Shown piece by piece: positions 1 through 5,337 of a DNA stretch of 8,344 bases. Below the pieces are notes generated by a model. That model was not told the DNA's origin, made no database searches, and saw only the letters and a program-made list of their open reading frames with translations. Within the stretch, counting starts at the first letter, position 1. Every line of letters starts with the position of its first letter. Both the position numbers and the translations under genes were made by a program. This DNA comes from Pseudomonadota bacterium (GTDB lineage Bacteria; Pseudomonadota; Gammaproteobacteria; Burkholderiales; SCOH01): the NCBI GenBank assembly GCA_030917985.1, contig JAUPTR010000007.1:1-8344 (forward strand), given 5' to 3'.

Positions 1-292
1 CGGCCGTCACATGCAGCTTGCTGCCGGCCAAAGGAAAATAACTTGCCTTGAAACCCACGCCACCAAAAGTAGTGTCCGCCTTGTAAGAGATATCGCTGAC
101 ACTGCGTGTGGTATTGATTTTGCCCGAGCCATAGTCAAGCGAAACGGTAAAGGCATCAGTCAGCGCATTAGTGAAATCCAGACCAATGCCGTTGGTGCCG
201 GCAACAACGCCAACGGCGTATCCATCGGCTTGCACCATACCGGTGGCAGCCGCCAGTAACAGCGCAACGGCAATACGTGATTTGACTTGCAT
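1..292 (-). CDS. Exported, probably beta-barrel outer-membrane protein (3' end beyond window)
   Basis: Only the first 97 codons are present; the gene runs off the left edge. The ATG (complement of 290-292) follows a strong Shine-Dalgarno, GGAGGAG, at 299-305 with about 6-8 bases of spacing, which fixes the start. The N-terminus reads MQVKSRIAVALLLAAATGMVQA followed by DGYAVG, a clear Sec signal peptide with likely cleavage after residue 22-23. The mature part alternates polar and hydrophobic residues in short strands separated by Gly/Asn/Asp turns (GIGLDF, AFTVSLDYGSG, FGGVGFKASYF), as small outer-membrane beta-barrels do. I do not recognise a named family, and the C-terminal strand that would confirm a barrel lies outside. 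It starts 56 bases downstream of the 361-residue gene on the same strand, so the two may be co-transcribed. Its Shine-Dalgarno region matches the CU motifs of the candidate small RNA at 1617-1703. Confidence 0.75.
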   Translation of the reverse strand, partial: MQVKSRIAVALLLAAATGMVQADGYAVGVVAGTNGIGLDFTNALTDAFTVSLDYGSGKINTTRSVSDISYKADTTFGGVGFKASYFPLAGSKLHVTA

Positions 293-348
293 TCTTTTCT
301 CCTCCAAACGGCAATAACAACCAGCTATTGGTCAACACCAACCGCCAA

Positions 349-1434
349 TTAGTTCTGTTGGGTATCCTGCGCACATAAAAACAACGGGAAGCCGTCACGC
401 TGATCGGCCTGCACCTCGGTCTGGACGCGGATATCGTCAATCCGGCATTCGCGAAACAAGGCAATGCTGTTATCTGCGATCAACTCAACGGAATCCAGCG
501 GGTGCAGCGGCCAAACATAACCCTCCCAGCGCTCGCCGTTTTCACGTGCACTGACCGTGAGGCGCAACTCGTTGTTTTCATGCGCAGCCAGGACGGCGAC
601 CGGCGTTTCGTTTGCCTGACGAATCTTGCGAATGATACGACTCGCCACCAGTTGCAACCCCAGCTCGTAACGGGCAAAACGGCCGTTATACAGTGCCTGC
701 TGCAATGTTTGTGCGGGACGCGGGATCGCCAGCAGCGACAGATTATCCTGCTTCAGCTGGCGGTTCAGTTCTTCTGCCAGTTTCATCCCCCAGCCACTGG
801 CATCACCGCCAAGCCGCACCGGCGATGGCTGGCCAGCCTGCTGAATCGCCACCCCAACCAGAAAACGCAGATGGACGGTTTCATCGCCCGCAACAATATC
901 ATCGGCCACCAGATCCAGCGGCACACCGCGCGCGGCATCCTGCAGATGACGGGACCAGCGATAAACCTGCGGCAAGGTCCATTTCTGCAAGCTCTGCAGC
1001 GACAGCATACACGCCGACAGCCCTACTTCGCGCTCATTGGCAAACACGCCATGTTGCGCCAGCAGTGTAGTCACAGCAGCCACATCCGGCAAACGGCCCG
1101 GCACCTGAACCTGGCCACGTGTACCTGCAGCCACCAGCAATACCGGCAGCGCAAACACTACGGCACGGGTGCCCTGCTCCGGCGATGCTTCCAGCGAGTC
1201 ACGCAACTCATTCCACAAGTATTTGTATGCTTCCTGCGATGGCGACATGGCCAGCGCTTGCTGCAACTCGTCGTTGCGATCGTTTTCCAGTGCGTCCTGC
1301 AGCACATGCTGCAATTCAGCATTGGCCTGCTCGCGCTCCGGCTGTTCCTTGGCGGTCAGCACCCGCATCACTTGGCGGATATAGGGGTTTTTGGCATCAA
1401 CGCGCGCAAACATACGGGGATCAGGCAAATACAT
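349..1434 (-). CDS. Hypothetical protein, 361 residues, soluble, unrecognised family
   Basis: This is an open frame of 361 codons ending in TAA (complement of 349-351). The protein starts MYLPDPRMFARVDAKNPYIRQ, has an acidic Gln/Glu/Leu-rich helical first third (residues about 25-85), one moderately hydrophobic stretch (AVVFALPVLLVAAG, about residues 90-104), and a mixed alpha/beta C-terminal half. There is no signal peptide or convincing membrane helix, so a cytoplasmic protein is most likely. An in-frame TAG lies four codons before the ATG at 1434, so the frame cannot extend upstream. Notably there is no Shine-Dalgarno before this ATG; the bases just upstream on the coding strand are CTCCTCA. 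The in-frame ATG at codon 8 (about 1413) is no better. The opposite-strand frame (502-1437) gives a His/Gln/Arg-rich shadow protein and was not called. I do not recognise the family. It probably leads a two-gene unit with the exported protein downstream. Confidence 0.8.
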   Translation of the reverse strand: MYLPDPRMFARVDAKNPYIRQVMRVLTAKEQPEREQANAELQHVLQDALENDRNDELQQALAMSPSQEAYKYLWNELRDSLEASPEQGTRAVVFALPVLLVAAGTRGQVQVPGRLPDVAAVTTLLAQHGVFANEREVGLSACMLSLQSLQKWTLPQVYRWSRHLQDAARGVPLDLVADDIVAGDETVHLRFLVGVAIQQAGQPSPVRLGGDASGWGMKLAEELNRQLKQDNLSLLAIPRPAQTLQQALYNGRFARYELGLQLVASRIIRKIRQANETPVAVLAAHENNELRLTVSARENGERWEGYVWPLHPLDSVELIADNSIALFRECRIDDIRVQTEVQADQRDGFPLFLCAQDTQQN

Positions 1435-1501
1435 TGAGGAGTCTTTCTACACAATTTAAATCAGTCACAGAGGCCGAGACTGACATGGAATCGGATCGCA
1501 G

Positions 1502-1507
1502 ATTATA
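1502..1507 (-). promoter_or_regulatory. Possible -10 element for the 361-residue gene
   Basis: On the minus strand this reads TATAAT, a perfect -10 hexamer, which would give a leader of about 60 bases before the ATG at 1434. Seventeen bases upstream the sequence is TTAGTT, a poor -35, so the promoter would be weak or activator-dependent, or the match may be chance in an AT-rich stretch. Confidence 0.35.
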
Positions 1508-1550
1508 TATCTTTACAATGACTTAACTAAGGGCATTGAAGCTATTTATT

Positions 1551-1578
1551 AAAAACTTGTGCACAGCAGCAAGTTTTT
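1551..1578. repeat. Perfect 9-bp inverted repeat between divergent promoters
   Basis: AAAAACTTG (1551-1559) and CAAGTTTTT (1570-1578) are exact inverted repeats around a 10-base centre. The centre can also pair (TGC with GCA, one bulged G), making a 12-bp stem with a three-base loop. The repeat sits immediately before the -35 (1580) of the candidate small RNA promoter and upstream of the leftward candidate promoter. It could be a regulator-binding site, or a weak hairpin with A/T flanks able to slow transcription in both directions. Its core, 1554-1573, is a 20-bp interrupted palindrome with ACTTG/CAAGT ends, a size shared by LuxR-type boxes, but the resemblance is loose. Confidence 0.5.
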
Positions 1579-1579
1579 C

Positions 1580-1609
1580 TTGACAAACCGTAACCGCATA
1601 TTAGATAAT
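1580..1609 (+). promoter_or_regulatory. Strong sigma70-like promoter of the candidate small RNA
   Basis: TTGACA (1580-1585, six of six) is followed after an 18-base spacer by GATAAT (1604-1609, five of six). This is the best sigma70-type promoter in the window. Transcription would start at about 1616-1617. No start codon with a Shine-Dalgarno follows before the intrinsic terminator at 1675-1703, so the likely product is a short RNA, not the mRNA leader of the decarboxylase. The palindrome at 1600-1615 covers the -10. Confidence 0.65.
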
Positions 1610-1615
1610 TCTAAT
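1600..1615. promoter_or_regulatory. Palindrome over the -10 of the small RNA promoter (possible operator)
   Basis: ATTAGA-TAAT-TCTAAT is a perfect palindrome with 6-bp arms and a self-complementary centre-flanking layout. It overlaps the -10 element and ends at the predicted start of transcription, a typical place for a repressor site. Read as a Fur 7-1-7 box it matches about 10 of 14 positions (AGATAAT-T-CTAATCG), which is suggestive but weak. AT-rich -10 regions form palindromes by chance, so the call is tentative. Confidence 0.3.
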
Positions 1616-1616
1616 C

Positions 1617-1703
1617 GTCAAGCACAGCTTGTTCTTGATAGTTTCTCCTCTATTTCTCCTTTGTATTATTGGGCAGCGCGGATTGATATCCGCGCTTTTT
1701 TTT
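1617..1703 (+). ncRNA. Candidate small regulatory RNA with two anti-Shine-Dalgarno CU motifs
   Basis: The predicted transcript is about 87 nt, bounded by a strong promoter and a strong intrinsic terminator. It has three parts. A 5' hairpin, CAAGC-ACA-GCTTG, lies at 1619-1631. A mostly unstructured middle (about 1632-1674) carries two copies of TTTCTCCT (1642-1649 and 1653-1660, 11 bases apart). The terminator hairpin with eight T residues ends at 1703. CU-rich single-stranded motifs complementary to the Shine-Dalgarno sequence, followed by a U-tailed terminator, are typical of trans-acting, Hfq-type small RNAs; the Neisseria sibling RNAs (NmsR/RcoF) are a known example of this logic. I cannot show homology to any of them. 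No plausible small ORF with a ribosome binding site lies inside. Alternatives are a terminated leader of the decarboxylase gene, although another 250 bases follow before its start codon. Confidence 0.6.
1675..1703 (+). terminator. Rho-independent terminator of the candidate small RNA
   Basis: The stem AGCGCGGAT (1675-1683) pairs perfectly with ATCCGCGCT (1688-1696) around the tetraloop TGAT and runs into eight consecutive T residues (1696-1703). It is followed by no gene for 250 bases and preceded by none on the plus strand, which is why the segment upstream is read as a small RNA gene. Confidence 0.9.
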
Positions 1704-1953
1704 GCCTGTTTTTTGCCGCAGGGGCAGGAGAAACGCTGAAGCGGGATTGTACCGAAAAACTACTGGGCTGCCTCCCGCCACCAAGTTCACTCCGACTCTC
1801 GGGCACGGCAGAAAATCCATGCCAAGCCTTTCATCCAATTGAAAAATTACTACGTTTTAATGATGCATAAGAAAATACCCTTGCGGGGCAATATCTATGC
1901 GACAATCCGCGCCTTGTTTACATGGCTGGACACCGAGGATTGAGGAGAACCAG
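1704..1953 (+). other. Non-coding leader/promoter region of the decarboxylase gene
   Basis: These 250 bases hold no convincing gene. The first half is GC-rich; from about 1810 to 1875 it turns AT-rich, as a promoter region would. TTTAAT (1856-1861) and TTGAAA (1839-1844) resemble -10 and -35 hexamers but are not correctly spaced with each other, and I cannot assign a promoter. A short hairpin TTGC-GGG-GCAA lies at 1881-1891. The stretch ends with the decarboxylase Shine-Dalgarno, GAGGAG, at 1942-1947. Confidence 0.5.
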
Positions 1954-4197
1954 ATGAAGTTTCGCTTCCCCATTGTCATCATTGATGAAGACTTCCGTTC
2001 CGAGAACGCCAGCGGCCTTGGCATTCGCGCCCTGGCCGAGGCCATCGAAGCCGAAGGCATGGAAGTGCTGGGAGTAACCAGTTACGGTGATTTATCCAGC
2101 TTTGCCCAACAGCAAAGCCGTGCCTCAACCTTCATTCTGTCGATTGACGACGAAGAATTCCTGTCAGACGAAGATGCGGATACCGCCATCGCCCAGTTAC
2201 GTGCGTTTGTTGAGGAAATCCGCTTCCGCAACGCCGACATCCCGATTTTCCTGCATGGTGAAACCCGCACCTCGCGCCACATCCCAAACGATGTACTGAA
2301 AGAGCTGCACGGTTTCATCCACATGTTTGAGGATACGCCGGAGTTTATTGCCCGTTATGTACTGCGCGAAGCCAAAACCTATCTGGAAAGCCTGCCTCCG
2401 CCGTTTTTCCGCGCGCTGACGCACTACGCATCAGATGGCTCGTATTCCTGGCACTGCCCTGGCCACTCGGGTGGCGTGGCGTTCCTGAAATCGCCGGTAG
2501 GCCAGATGTTCCACCAGTTTTTCGGTGAAAACATGCTGCGCGCCGACGTCTGCAACGCGGTTGACGAGCTCGGCCAACTGCTTGATCACACCGGCCCGGT
2601 AGCGGCATCCGAGCGTAACGCTGCACGCATTTTCAACTGTGATCACCTGTTCTTCGTCACCAATGGCACCTCGACCTCGAACAAGATTGTCTGGCACTCC
2701 ACCGTTGCTCCTGGCGATATCGTGGTGGTTGACCGCAACTGCCACAAGTCCATCCTGCACTCGATCATGATGATGGGTGCGATTCCGGTCTTCCTGATGC
2801 CTACCCGCAACAACTTCGGCATCATCGGCCCGATTCCGCTGTCGGAATTCCAGCCAGAAACCATCGCCAGGAAAATCGCCGCGCATCCGTTTGCCAAGGA
2901 TGTGAAAAACAAGCCACGCATTCTCACCATCACCCAGAGCACCTACGACGGCATTCTCTACAACGTGGAGAAGATCAAGGAAATGCTCGGCGACAACATC
3001 GATACACTGCACTTCGACGAAGCCTGGTTGCCACACGCCACGTTCCACGATTTCTATCGCGAATTCCACGCCATCGGCAAGGATCGCCCGCGCAGTCCGG
3101 ACGCGATGATTTTTGCCACCCAGTCGACACACAAGCTGCTGGCTGGTCTGTCTCAGGCATCGCAGATTCTGGTACAGGATTCGGAAACCCGCGCGCTGGA
3201 TCGCGACCTGTTCAACGAAGCGTATCTGATGCATACGTCGACCAGCCCGCAATATTCGATCATCGCCTCCTGCGACGTTGCGGCGGCGATGATGGAGCCA
3301 CCGGGCGGCACGGCACTGGTGGAAGAATCCATTCTCGAAGCGCTGGATTTCCGCCGCGCAATGCGCAAGGTCGACGAAGAATTTGGCGACAGCTGGTGGT
3401 TCAAGGTGTGGGGTCCGGATTTTCTCTCGGACGACGGCATGGCCGACCGCGAAGACTGGATGCTGCGCAGTGGCGACAAGTGGCACGGCTTTGGCGATAT
3501 CGCCGAAGGCTTCAACCTGCTTGACCCGATCAAGGCAACCATCATCACACCGGGGCTGGATGTGGATGGCGACTTTGCCGATTCCGGCATCCCGGCAGCG
3601 ATTGTGACCAAATACCTGGCCGAACACGGCGTGATCGTCGAAAAAACCGGCCTTTACTCGTTCTTCATCATGTTCACCATCGGCATTACCAAGGGACGCT
3701 GGAACACCCTGGTAACCGCATTGCAGCAATTCAAGGACGATTACGACCGCAATCAGCCGCTGTGGCGCGTATTGCCGGAGTTTGTGGCCAAACATCCGCA
3801 ATACGAACGCACCGGCCTGCGCGACCTGTGCGACAAGATCCACGGCATTTACAAGGACAACGACGTGGCCCGCCTGACCACCGAGATGTACCTGTCGCCA
3901 ATGGAATGTGCAATGCGTCCGTCGGATGCGTTTGCCAAAATGGCGCACAAGGAAATCGAGCGGGTCACCATCGACGAACTGGAAGGCCGCATCACCGCAG
4001 TGTTGCTGACACCTTATCCACCGGGCATTCCGCTGCTGATTCCGGGTGAACGCTTCAACCGCACCATCGTGCGTTATCTGGAATTCGCACGCGACTTCAA
4101 CGAACGTTTCCCCGGCTTTGAAACCGACATTCACGGCCTGGTGAAACGCGACTTGAACGGCCGCGACCAGTATTACGTCGACTGCGTCAAAGACTGA
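1954..4197 (+). CDS. Arginine/lysine/ornithine decarboxylase (PLP-dependent, fold type I)
   Basis: A 747-residue cytoplasmic enzyme that removes CO2 from a basic amino acid to give a diamine or agmatine. Residues about 1-130 (from MKFRFPIVIIDEDF) form the flavodoxin-like wing domain of this family. The PLP core follows, with the YSWHCPGHSGG segment (164-174), GTSTSNK (238-244), DRNCHKS (260-266, His264 expected to stack on PLP), HFDEAW (353-358, Asp355 facing the pyridine nitrogen) and STHKLLAGLSQAS (391-403), where Lys394 is the expected Schiff-base lysine. The C-terminal domain includes TPYPPGIPLLIPGE (686-699). The length matches AdiA and Pseudomonas LdcA (about 750) better than CadA/LdcC (about 715). 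The ATG at 1954 was chosen over 1897 because GAGGAG at 1942-1947 is ideally placed. Arginine versus lysine versus ornithine cannot be settled by eye. No antiporter gene (adiC, cadB, potE type) adjoins it in this window, so a biosynthetic or general pH role is as likely as a dedicated acid-resistance system. Confidence 0.95.
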   Translation: MKFRFPIVIIDEDFRSENASGLGIRALAEAIEAEGMEVLGVTSYGDLSSFAQQQSRASTFILSIDDEEFLSDEDADTAIAQLRAFVEEIRFRNADIPIFLHGETRTSRHIPNDVLKELHGFIHMFEDTPEFIARYVLREAKTYLESLPPPFFRALTHYASDGSYSWHCPGHSGGVAFLKSPVGQMFHQFFGENMLRADVCNAVDELGQLLDHTGPVAASERNAARIFNCDHLFFVTNGTSTSNKIVWHSTVAPGDIVVVDRNCHKSILHSIMMMGAIPVFLMPTRNNFGIIGPIPLSEFQPETIARKIAAHPFAKDVKNKPRILTITQSTYDGILYNVEKIKEMLGDNIDTLHFDEAWLPHATFHDFYREFHAIGKDRPRSPDAMIFATQSTHKLLAGLSQASQILVQDSETRALDRDLFNEAYLMHTSTSPQYSIIASCDVAAAMMEPPGGTALVEESILEALDFRRAMRKVDEEFGDSWWFKVWGPDFLSDDGMADREDWMLRSGDKWHGFGDIAEGFNLLDPIKATIITPGLDVDGDFADSGIPAAIVTKYLAEHGVIVEKTGLYSFFIMFTIGITKGRWNTLVTALQQFKDDYDRNQPLWRVLPEFVAKHPQYERTGLRDLCDKIHGIYKDNDVARLTTEMYLSPMECAMRPSDAFAKMAHKEIERVTIDELEGRITAVLLTPYPPGIPLLIPGERFNRTIVRYLEFARDFNERFPGFETDIHGLVKRDLNGRDQYYVDCVKD

Positions 4198-4213
4198 TTC
4201 ACGCCCCAAGCGT

Positions 4214-4250
4214 AAAAAAATGAGCCGGACCTGTCCGGCTCATTTTTTTT
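4214..4250. terminator. Bidirectional rho-independent terminator between convergent genes
   Basis: TGAGCCGGAC (4221-4230) and GTCCGGCTCA (4233-4242) form a perfect 10-bp GC-rich stem with a CT loop centre, flanked by seven A residues on the left and eight T residues on the right, so it has U-tracts in both directions. It starts 16 bases after the decarboxylase stop codon. On the minus strand the EamA gene's TGA stop (4240-4242) is the first triplet of the stem, and its last two Lys codons are the A-tract. Confidence 0.93.
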
Positions 4251-5106
4251 GTGGCAACGCTGGCGATTGATAAACCAGAAGCCCAAGCATGATCAATCCC
4301 GTGCCCAGCCACACGGCCATACTGATCGGCTCCTGGTTCAGATAGTGTCCCAGCAGCAGGGAGGTGACCGGCGTAATCAACTGGATCAGCGCGACCGACA
4401 CCGGCTTCAGTCGTTGCAACAGATAGCCATATAGACTGAATGCGATCAGCGTGGCGAACACCACCATATAGGCCAGTGACAGGCTGGCGCGCAGCGGCCA
4501 CTGCTGTGGCCAGGACCAATCCCCGAGCCACCAGCTCAACACATACAGCGGCGTGGCCACCAGCAGCGAACCCAGCGTAAGGGCCAACGGCGGCACAGCA
4601 GCATCCAGCCGCTTGATCCAGACAGAAGTGACCGCCTGCGAAGCCGCGCCGGCCAAAACAATCAACGCACCGTACAGAAACAGCGCATCGCCACGAAATG
4701 CGCGCTGGTGAATCTCGATCAGACCACACAAGGCCAGCAACAAACCCGCCCAGTGCTGCCAACGCAAATGCTGGCGTAACCACAACACCGAGAACAGACC
4801 GGTGAGCAAGGGGCCGGTGCCATACAACACGGCGATCAGGCCGGAATTGACATATTGCGCGCCGAGATAGGTCAGCCCCATGGCAACAAACAGATTCATG
4901 CCGCCGATCAGATAGGTCCAGCGCGCAGCTACGGTCTGTGGCAGGCGCACGCCAAACCAGCGACAGACCAGCCAGGCCAGTGGCAGAGTGAACATCATGC
5001 GCAGTGCCACGGCCTGAAAAAAACCAAAGCCGTCCACGCCCCAGCGGATGCCGAGTGCGGTAGTCGACCAGATCAACACCACGGAAAGATAGGCCAGCGC
5101 AGTCAT
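4240..5106 (-). CDS. EamA/DMT-superfamily membrane transporter
   Basis: A 288-residue integral inner-membrane protein with about ten hydrophobic helices in two homologous halves, the EamA (RhaT/YdcZ-like) layout of the drug/metabolite transporter superfamily. The first helix carries the family-typical pattern AYLSVVLIWSTTALGIRWG; the end of the first half has NSGLIAVLYGTGPLLTGLFSVLWLRQ, and the second half has the matching LIQLITPVTSLLLGHYLNQEPIS, the usual 'P-V-x-x-x-L-x-x-x-x-L-x-E' signature before the last helix. Substrates in this family are diverse and cannot be predicted here. I chose the ATG at 5106; a TTG at 5127 would add seven residues. Neither has a Shine-Dalgarno, and a 9-bp hairpin lies just upstream of the ATG. 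The gene is convergent with the decarboxylase and shares its terminator, so there is no operonic link between them. Confidence 0.9.
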   Translation of the reverse strand: MTALAYLSVVLIWSTTALGIRWGVDGFGFFQAVALRMMFTLPLAWLVCRWFGVRLPQTVAARWTYLIGGMNLFVAMGLTYLGAQYVNSGLIAVLYGTGPLLTGLFSVLWLRQHLRWQHWAGLLLALCGLIEIHQRAFRGDALFLYGALIVLAGAASQAVTSVWIKRLDAAVPPLALTLGSLLVATPLYVLSWWLGDWSWPQQWPLRASLSLAYMVVFATLIAFSLYGYLLQRLKPVSVALIQLITPVTSLLLGHYLNQEPISMAVWLGTGLIMLGLLVYQSPALPQKK

Positions 5107-5116
5107 GACAAGACAA

Positions 5117-5139
5117 CGCCACGGCAACAGGCCGTGGCG
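5117..5139 (-). promoter_or_regulatory. GC-rich hairpin in the leader of the EamA gene
   Basis: CGCCACGGC (5117-5125) and GCCGTGGCG (5131-5139) are exact inverted repeats with a five-base loop. In the minus-strand mRNA the stem would end 10 bases before the ATG at 5106, exactly where a ribosome binding site is expected, and no Shine-Dalgarno is seen. If the gene started at the TTG at 5127 the start codon itself would lie in the loop region. It may limit or control translation; alternatively it is a protein-binding palindrome. Confidence 0.5.
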
Positions 5140-5153
5140 CTGGAAAAACCACG

Positions 5154-5159
5154 ATTATA
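5154..5159 (-). promoter_or_regulatory. Possible -10 element for the EamA gene
   Basis: The minus strand reads TATAAT, giving a predicted start near 5147 and a leader of about 40 bases that contains the hairpin at 5117-5139. No acceptable -35 is found 16-18 bases upstream (the sequence there is GC-rich), so the promoter is uncertain. Confidence 0.4.
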
Positions 5160-5337
5160 AAGGATCAGGCTGCCGAGGGCCTGCCAGACTTGAGACTGGT
5201 CTGCTTCAGCAGAGATAAAAACAGCACACTTTTTTACCGATTGTTCGTTGCGTGGCCCGCTATACGCTTCAAAAGCAGGCAAATCCGGCCTCGTTTTCCC
5301 ACTCGGCTCGCCACGATCGCTCAAGTCGGACAGGCTG
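5160..5337. other. Intergenic region between the EamA and chemoreceptor genes
   Basis: No gene with a credible start is seen. A minus-strand open frame here (TTG start at 5324) lacks a Shine-Dalgarno and runs into the EamA promoter region. Imperfect hairpins occur at about 5184-5212 (CAGAC/GTCTG and CTGC/GCAG), but without a U-tract, so the end of the chemoreceptor transcript is not defined. Confidence 0.4.

Noticed and set aside
502..1437. 311-codon plus-strand open frame opposite the 361-residue gene
   Set aside because: The translation is His/Gln/Arg/Thr-rich low-quality sequence without a Shine-Dalgarno; the minus-strand protein has normal composition and structure.
1559..1870. 103-codon plus-strand frame across the intergenic region
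   Set aside because: GTG start without Shine-Dalgarno, and it runs straight through the small RNA promoter and terminator.
1897..1953. Longer decarboxylase start adding 19 residues
   Set aside because: No Shine-Dalgarno at 1897, while 1954 has GAGGAG at ideal spacing and begins with the family-typical MKFRFPIVIID.
2431..4209. 592-codon minus-strand open frame antisense to the decarboxylase
   Set aside because: A long antisense frame created by GC-rich codon use of a conserved enzyme gene; the product looks like no protein and has no start signals.
4199..5152. 317-codon minus-strand frame overlapping the EamA gene
   Set aside because: Out-of-frame shadow of the transporter; the in-frame product shows the ten-helix DMT pattern.
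5103..5324. 73-codon minus-strand frame between the EamA and chemoreceptor genes
   Set aside because: TTG start, no ribosome binding site, overlaps the EamA promoter and hairpin; no recognisable protein features.
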